Positions 58,366 to 64,000 of a DNA stretch of 64,000 nucleotides are shown piece after piece. Location of the stretch: the NCBI GenBank assembly GCA_029224185.1, contig CM055193.1:17267669-17331668 (forward strand). The letters run 5' to 3'. Every line of letters begins with the position of its first letter. The first letter of the stretch is position 1. Position numbers and translations under genes: made by a program. Source of the DNA: Karalla daura. Its lineage: Eukaryota > Chordata > Actinopteri > Chaetodontiformes > Leiognathidae. The notes below the pieces were generated by a model. The model saw only the letters and a list, made by a program, of their open reading frames with translations. It searched no databases and had not been told where the DNA came from.

Positions 58366-60519
58366 TGGAAAAGGGGGGAGACAAAGTGAAAATAATGCTG
58401 TCAGCACCAGGTACAAACATTAGGCACAGCAGTGGTGGTTCGTTCATAGAGGTGATTCATGCAATTTTTCCAGTCTGGCTCTGGACGTGTAGACCATTCG
58501 ATCTGCCTTTGAGTATCATTGTCCAATTAGGCTAAAGTCATGTTTCCCCTCTTGTGAAGTTAGCGCAACAACTCTCCAATTGATGGTAATGTAAAATTGA
58601 TATTTTTAATCCCCCAAAGCATACTCCAAGGGACTTCATGTGCACGCACTAGTGTGCTTACTTATGTCATTCAAGATGCTGAGCAGCCGTACTGACTCAG
58701 TAGGGACTTGAACTGGACAGACGTGTGATTTCTCCAAGAAAGCTTTATCAAGAACCACTTGGACACAAAGTCTAAAACTTTCAGCATTTGGGAGAGTGAA
58801 CATGGCCACGGAACTGGATGAGGGAAACAGACCACCAACAGACACACGATGAAGTGAGAAAGAAATATCCTAAATCAACTCATTCAGTTTCTGAATGTCT
58901 GTGGGATTTTTGAGTTAGCCTCATTTTCAGTCACCTTGGACATTACGGCTAAAAGTGTCCACCCTGTCAAAATTTTTAGAAGCCACCACGGACACCATGT
59001 GACGATGGGTCTGGTGTTTTTAGTTCAGCTACCAGAGAATATACAGATGCTGTCTCTGCAAAGGGTATATAAGAGAAGTGTCACTCAATCCCACCAATAA
59101 GTTGATGAGATTCTTGCTCTCATGTATTGTTTTATTTATGTGGTGGAGACAGACGGTGCAGCTGGCAAAGAGAGCCCCACCTGTAGCCAGCACAGGTGGT
59201 GTGAATCTCTCTGTGCACTGGGGCGCTTTTTGTTTTTCTCAGCCCTGCCCTCAGATGCCATCGTGATAAAGATGCACAGAACCTGACAAAGATGCATCAC
59301 AGCCCACTGAAAGCTGAAGCTTTTGAGTGAAGTACAATTTGTGCTTTGCTTCGGTTTCCTTCACGTCACACCATTATATCACAAGCCTCTTCCATTACAG
59401 TCATTTCTGAAAACTGGGGACTGGCACATTTATCCAGGTGAAGATAAATGTAAGATTGCTTTAACATTGCTTTGTTTGAACTTGCTTTAATTTTAATTTA
59501 TAACTTTCAATTCAAGGTTTCAAGATTTTATATGAGAAGTGAATCATTAATTTAGCTTTCCATTGTACTTAGATTTTTTGCATACATTAAAATGATAGCC
59601 AACGTGTGCATACTATTTTCTAAGACAACAAAAGGAGTGAGAATTCACGATTGGGGTCAAAGGCAGGTTTGCTCTAAAGGCAGTATAAACCTGTCCTCTC
59701 ATCCTCAAATCAAAGGATACCAGGTAACTTCAACTCTATCCCAGTAAAGCCCCTCTGTCTCTATCGCTACTGATCGTCAAGGCAAAACTCGCCATGATGA
59801 AATGCTTTTTCTAGCCTGGAGCACATCTTTATTCCTCTGAACCACTTGTAAAGAAATACTGTAAACATAGCTACATTTGAGATGGGTTTGCTGAATAAAT
59901 AATGTATTACAAACATCAGTGTTCATAAGTAATGAACTGCTGGAGTTTCTAACAGCTCTTTTGAAGAGCTACTGTCTTGTATTTTCGCTCCAAGCCAAAT
60001 CTTAACACTGAATGATTTATCCATTGCGTTCAATGATTGTGAGAGGAATGAAAAGGGTTTAGAGGATGGGGTTGATATACTGCTGCCTGCTACACAGCAA
60101 AATAGGCTACTGGAAGACTTACCTGGTAAATTAATTGGTTGTTTATTTAAAGGAGCAAGTTCATAACCTGATGAACATTATAAAACAGATGCCATGATTA
60201 AGAAGCATGGATGCAGTGAAACTGAGAAATCATAGTGTTGAAGGGCACTGTTAAGTGACCTACTTTTGGTTTGTGAAACCTGGCGAAATGTTTGTTTATG
60301 TCGGAGTGTGTACTGTACCACTCCCTGCTCTGTGTCTCCTCTTAACATCTGCCTCAGTGCCTTAGAGGATGGAGACACCAAAAGCAGCACTAAGAAGGTA
60401 AAAAATAAATAGATAAAAAAAAAACAGGAAACTGGACTGGAAAAGCAGGATGCAAAGGAGAGGCATGTCTAAGATTGATGTCCTTTAAACAGTTGTGAAG
60501 CATCTCTACAGGCCCTGAG
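58366..60519. other. Non-coding stretch, no gene recognised
   Basis: Mostly unique-looking sequence without recognisable repeats. Short frames are featureless. Confidence 0.5.
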
Positions 60520-62070
60520 AGCTATTTAAGCCAATTACCCCCTCCGTCTGATGAGAACTGAACGATAAAGCAATCAAGGCTGTCGGGTACCTTGATTATT
60601 TTCATCCATTACCACTGATAAATGCTGTAATAAATTCACAGCATTGAGATAATATAACATTAAAAGGGAGTCTGTTCAGCAGCTGCGGAAAAGAAAAACA
60701 CCACAACAAACACAAGATGTTGACACCGTCTCACTCATACTTAGGTTTATCTCCGAGATGTTTCTTTTGATGATGATGTTAAGCTTTACGCTTTCACCTT
60801 TTGGCTGTGGCGTCGTTAGGAAGAGTAGTTGCTAAGCACAATCATCATCTAACTCTTAATATAAATTATCTCACATTATGTGTCAACGGTTGAACATGAT
60901 TCACAGACAGCTGGTTTTGACAATATCAAATATTAATGCGTTAGATTATGAAACAAAAAAAAACACAAAAAAAAACAAAAAAGAAATATGTAGAATGATG
61001 CATACTCAATTATACTCAAAATATTAAATAGGATTCTATTATCACCACCTGATCATATTTTGAGTATGTTATTTGGTCTCACTTTCTGTAAGATATTAAT
61101 TTGCCTCTCATTCTATCAATCAGTGATGGAAAAAAGCACAGGGATGTCCAGCTCAAACCACTTAAGGTCAGCTACCATTTAAGTCTTGTACTCCATCCCT
61201 GTTCCAAATCCTTCAAGTACAGTTTTATCTTTTGTTTCCCAGAGTGTCACTTTAATTTCCTCACCACCTGCCTGTATCAATTGTGCTCTGTTTGGCTTTC
61301 CCAGCTACAAATGGGAGCTTTATCATGTTAATGCTCCCTATTTTTTATGGCATCACTATTCTTTCAAAAGTTGCATTTTTTTTTGTTTGTTTGTTTTTTC
61401 TCCCAATCCATTCTGAAGTATTTTGTATCTTTGGAAACTTTGAGATGTTGCCTGGAGCTTAATAGTTTTGCCTGCACAGTGTGTGTTAGTATTGACCCAC
61501 CCACCAGCAGGCATCTGCTTCTGAAGGGGGGAATTATAAACCCCTTTAACTTTCTTTTCAGTACGTCTCTGAGAAATCTGCTCCAGAGCTTCTAGGGTCG
61601 ATGGACATGGTGGAGCGTGTACTTGGTGTTCCTGTCTGCACAGTGATATAGGGCAGAAACATGGTTCAAATGGTGTCAGGAGCTTTAGACTCTGAGGTTG
61701 CACATTACTCTGAGAGACCTGTAGGATGCAGTTTGATTCTCTCTTTATATTGGCCAGGTCTTACTTGCTTTGCGAACACTGTACTTTCCATTCAATCAAC
61801 ACAGGAGAGAGAGCATCCTTGTCATGTTGTTCTCTAGTTTTCACCCTTTGCACAACTGGATGCCATGCTTTTAAGATTACCCTTCTTTATGAACCCTATT
61901 TTGATATGCAGCCCATTTCTATTACATTTATTGCTTAAGTGCACACAAATGCTTGTGCTATTTTGAAAAAGGGACCTTTTTTTGTCAAAGTTTTATCCAT
62001 GTTGTATGGGTCATTTGCATATCTGTATGATGTCCTCTTTCGCAGTGCATTAGAGGTCAAGGTCCAGAGA
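60520..62070. other. Non-coding stretch with candidate regulatory block at 60.52-60.66 kb
   Basis: 60520-60660 contains an inverted pair AATCAAGG/CCTTGATT and several ATTA cores (see findings). 60954-60985 is an A-rich run with C steps. 61356-61703 holds a 115-codon minus-strand frame without recognisable domain. Confidence 0.45.
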
Positions 62071-62088
62071 GTGTGTGTGTGTGTGTGT
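62071..62088 (+). repeat. (GT)9 microsatellite
   Basis: Nine GT units, the shortest array listed. Confidence 0.9.
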
Positions 62089-64000
62089 CCAAGTGAAGCA
62101 AAGGCTTGCAAAAAAGGCTTCATGTTACCTGAAGCTCTCTAGTATGAACATGCCTCCCTTGTTCATACTAAAGTGCAAATGAAAAGCACAGGGTGATGGG
62201 CATAAGATTGCATCACTGTTGGGTGGGAGTCCCTCCCTGTGAAAGCTCCGCTGGTGACTACGTGCGGCTGTGCGGGGTTAAATTCAAGACTAACTATCTA
62301 AGCTTCAAATAGTTCTCTTCAAAGTGGATGCATGAAAACAAACTCAAACACAGAAACGTCTTTGAAAGGGCTGAAACAGAGGAGTTGTGAGGATCTGCAG
62401 GCCTAATGAAGGTTCACAGGACACAGACACACACCAAGTCTTGTTGCTGCCAAAGCTGTCAGTCTGCAGTGGCCGTTCACTGAGGGGAGGATGCCTCTGT
62501 TGGAGTCGTCTGAAATGAGGCTCCTTAAAGAGATACCCGTTCTTAAATTATTTATTCATCAAACTAAACTGTCCTTTATAAATTCACATCCAATAATTAA
62601 CAGCGATGAATATCATTTGTCTTCATCTGGGGAACTCTCATAGTCTTATGAATGTAAACATCAAAGCCACTTAAAAGTGCCTGTGGCAGGCCGGTCAGAG
62701 ACAAAGGGAATAGCAAATATCTATGTTTTTTGTAACCAAAGGATGCTACATGCAGCTTTTGAATACCCCTTTGCATAGCTGCAATGACATCTTGAAACAG
62801 CACTGTAAATAGTCATAACTTTCAATAGCTTTTTATACTGTATGAAAATTTGAAAGATAAACCAAAAAAAAAAAATGAAACACTCCAGATTGTGGCATTG
62901 GAGCATTTGAGATGATACTGTATTAACATTAACAAAGAAGCAGTTATTCCTGTTATTGAGTTAGACTGTATGAATAAAGTACCAGAGACAAATTTCTCAT
63001 ATTCACAAAAACAAGATTGATTTGGAAAGGAATTTCCACTTTCCTCTTCTTTTAAAGAACATATTTGGCAAAGTTTACCAAGTCTGCTTTTTTGTCAAGA
63101 CAAATATGCAACATGCAGCTGAGCTAACTAGCTACTTCTGCTGCTTTACTGAAAGAAATTAAATGGACAGTTTTTTCATCTTTTCAACACTTCATTCAAA
63201 TACAGATGCACCCTTGACCTGCATTCAAAGCCTGAAGCAAGATATGTTAGCCTTCAATCATGCGGTCAGACATGTCGTGGCATCACAAATGATCTCAGAT
63301 TAAGATGAACATGAAGTGATGCATACTTTTTTTATATCTTCTATATCTATATCTATTATCAACACTACTGTATTTGGTAGGACTTTAGTTTTTCCTTGGT
63401 GTGAACAATGTTTTAACTGGTGACATTTTCAGCAGTTTGGAACTAGTTGCCACCAGCTTCCCAACATACTGACACTTTTACTGACTTGAAACATTTTTTA
63501 CTGACTTGCTTCAGGTTTTTTGATTTTTTTTGCTTTGCCTTCCAACTTTTCTCTTCTCCTTTTGTCTCCTCTTTCCTGGACACAGTGGGCAGATCCCTCT
63601 CCGTGATCCTTCACTATATGTCAGGCTTTAAAGGGGTCATGATACCGGTGCCTCTGCTGCAGACAATTAAGCTATTTCCCAGGATGCCGTAAATGGCGCC
63701 TTCCCCCAGCACCTGAAATGTGGCACAGCCAGGAGCCAGAATCATTGCTGACTCCTGATGAATGTGGTGGAACAGGCCCAGACACATCAGCCCAGTGGCT
63801 GAAAGGTGGCTGGAGGTCAAGTCGCTGCAGGTGATTCACATCCCAATTGAGCCCAGGTCTGCACCTCACAGACCAGGGCCAAATCCAGCTATTCACATGT
63901 GGGCCTGAGCCCGTTCTCTCCTGGCCTCGCTCTGTCAGAGCACAGTCAAGTGTGGCAAGACTCAAGACACCAGTTCCAGGTCAACTTCAGCCACAATGAC
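62089..64000. other. Non-coding stretch, GC-richer block at the right end
   Basis: No gene recognised. 63330-63362 has a TATATCTA-type low-complexity run. 63620-63960 is GC-richer, unique-looking and open on the minus strand for 97 codons (63672-63965) without a recognisable domain. It may be a regulatory element or the edge of a genic region beyond the window. Confidence 0.4.

Noticed and set aside
1..64000. CRISPR array, operon, phage or plasmid features
   Set aside because: Tandem repeats here are microsatellites or simple duplications without regularly spaced unique spacers; there is no prokaryotic gene organisation.

Overview
The window looks like vertebrate, almost certainly teleost fish, nuclear DNA with no recognisable complete gene. 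Three things support this. CA/TG microsatellites of 10 or more copies occur about once per 4.5 kb. Several interspersed repeats match consensus sequences I know from ray-finned fish genomes: seven V-SINE-like copies, a tRNA-headed SINE-like element, a repeat built around GGATTGCCATGAAAT-type sequence, a MITE-like element and a hAT-like fragment. Bases are moderately AT-rich, with no operons, ribosome-binding sites or long clean reading frames. Nothing suggests bacterial, phage or viral DNA. Repeat names come from memory of consensus sequences, not from a database search.

Layout. 1-8 kb: a 31-base G run, a fish repeat fragment at 1.6 kb, a polypyrimidine stretch at 2.8 kb, an unexplained 182-codon reading frame at 5.0-5.6 kb (minus strand) and an L2-like LINE remnant at 6.3 kb. 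8-17 kb: a V-SINE with a (CA)34 array inside it, a MITE-like element at 13.8 kb, a plus-strand V-SINE at 14.9 kb, CpG-richer sequence at 15.2-15.5 kb and a V-SINE fragment at 16.65 kb. 17-24 kb: a CT-to-AC compound microsatellite and AT-rich sequence with a short tandem repeat. 24-32 kb: a cluster of large microsatellites, a LINE tail at 26.9 kb, an L1/Tx1-like ORF1 remnant at 27.6-27.8 kb (minus strand) and a large TG array at 31.7 kb. 32-40 kb: an ATTA-rich candidate enhancer at 32.1 kb, a 114-bp tandem duplication at 36.2-36.5 kb, a V-SINE and TG arrays. 40-50 kb: two pairs of dispersed repeats (41.9/48.2 kb and 34.4/49.0 kb), a CG-interrupted CA array at 42.3 kb and two V-SINE copies. 50-64 kb: a V-SINE, compound TG arrays, and at 56.9-57.8 kb a hAT-like element followed by a tRNA-headed SINE-like element. 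The last 6 kb is nearly free of recognisable repeats.

The window is best read as a large intron or an intergenic gene desert. Its likely functional content is regulatory: about a dozen non-repetitive, homeodomain/E-box-rich or CpG-retaining blocks are listed as candidate conserved non-coding elements. Four segments have good splice-site pairs and could be small or non-coding exons, but chance explains such pairs easily. I found no convincing new biological system. The items most worth checking are the two dispersed repeat families, the 114-bp duplication, the 5.0-5.6 kb reading frame, the candidate exon at 29.2 kb and the candidate enhancers.
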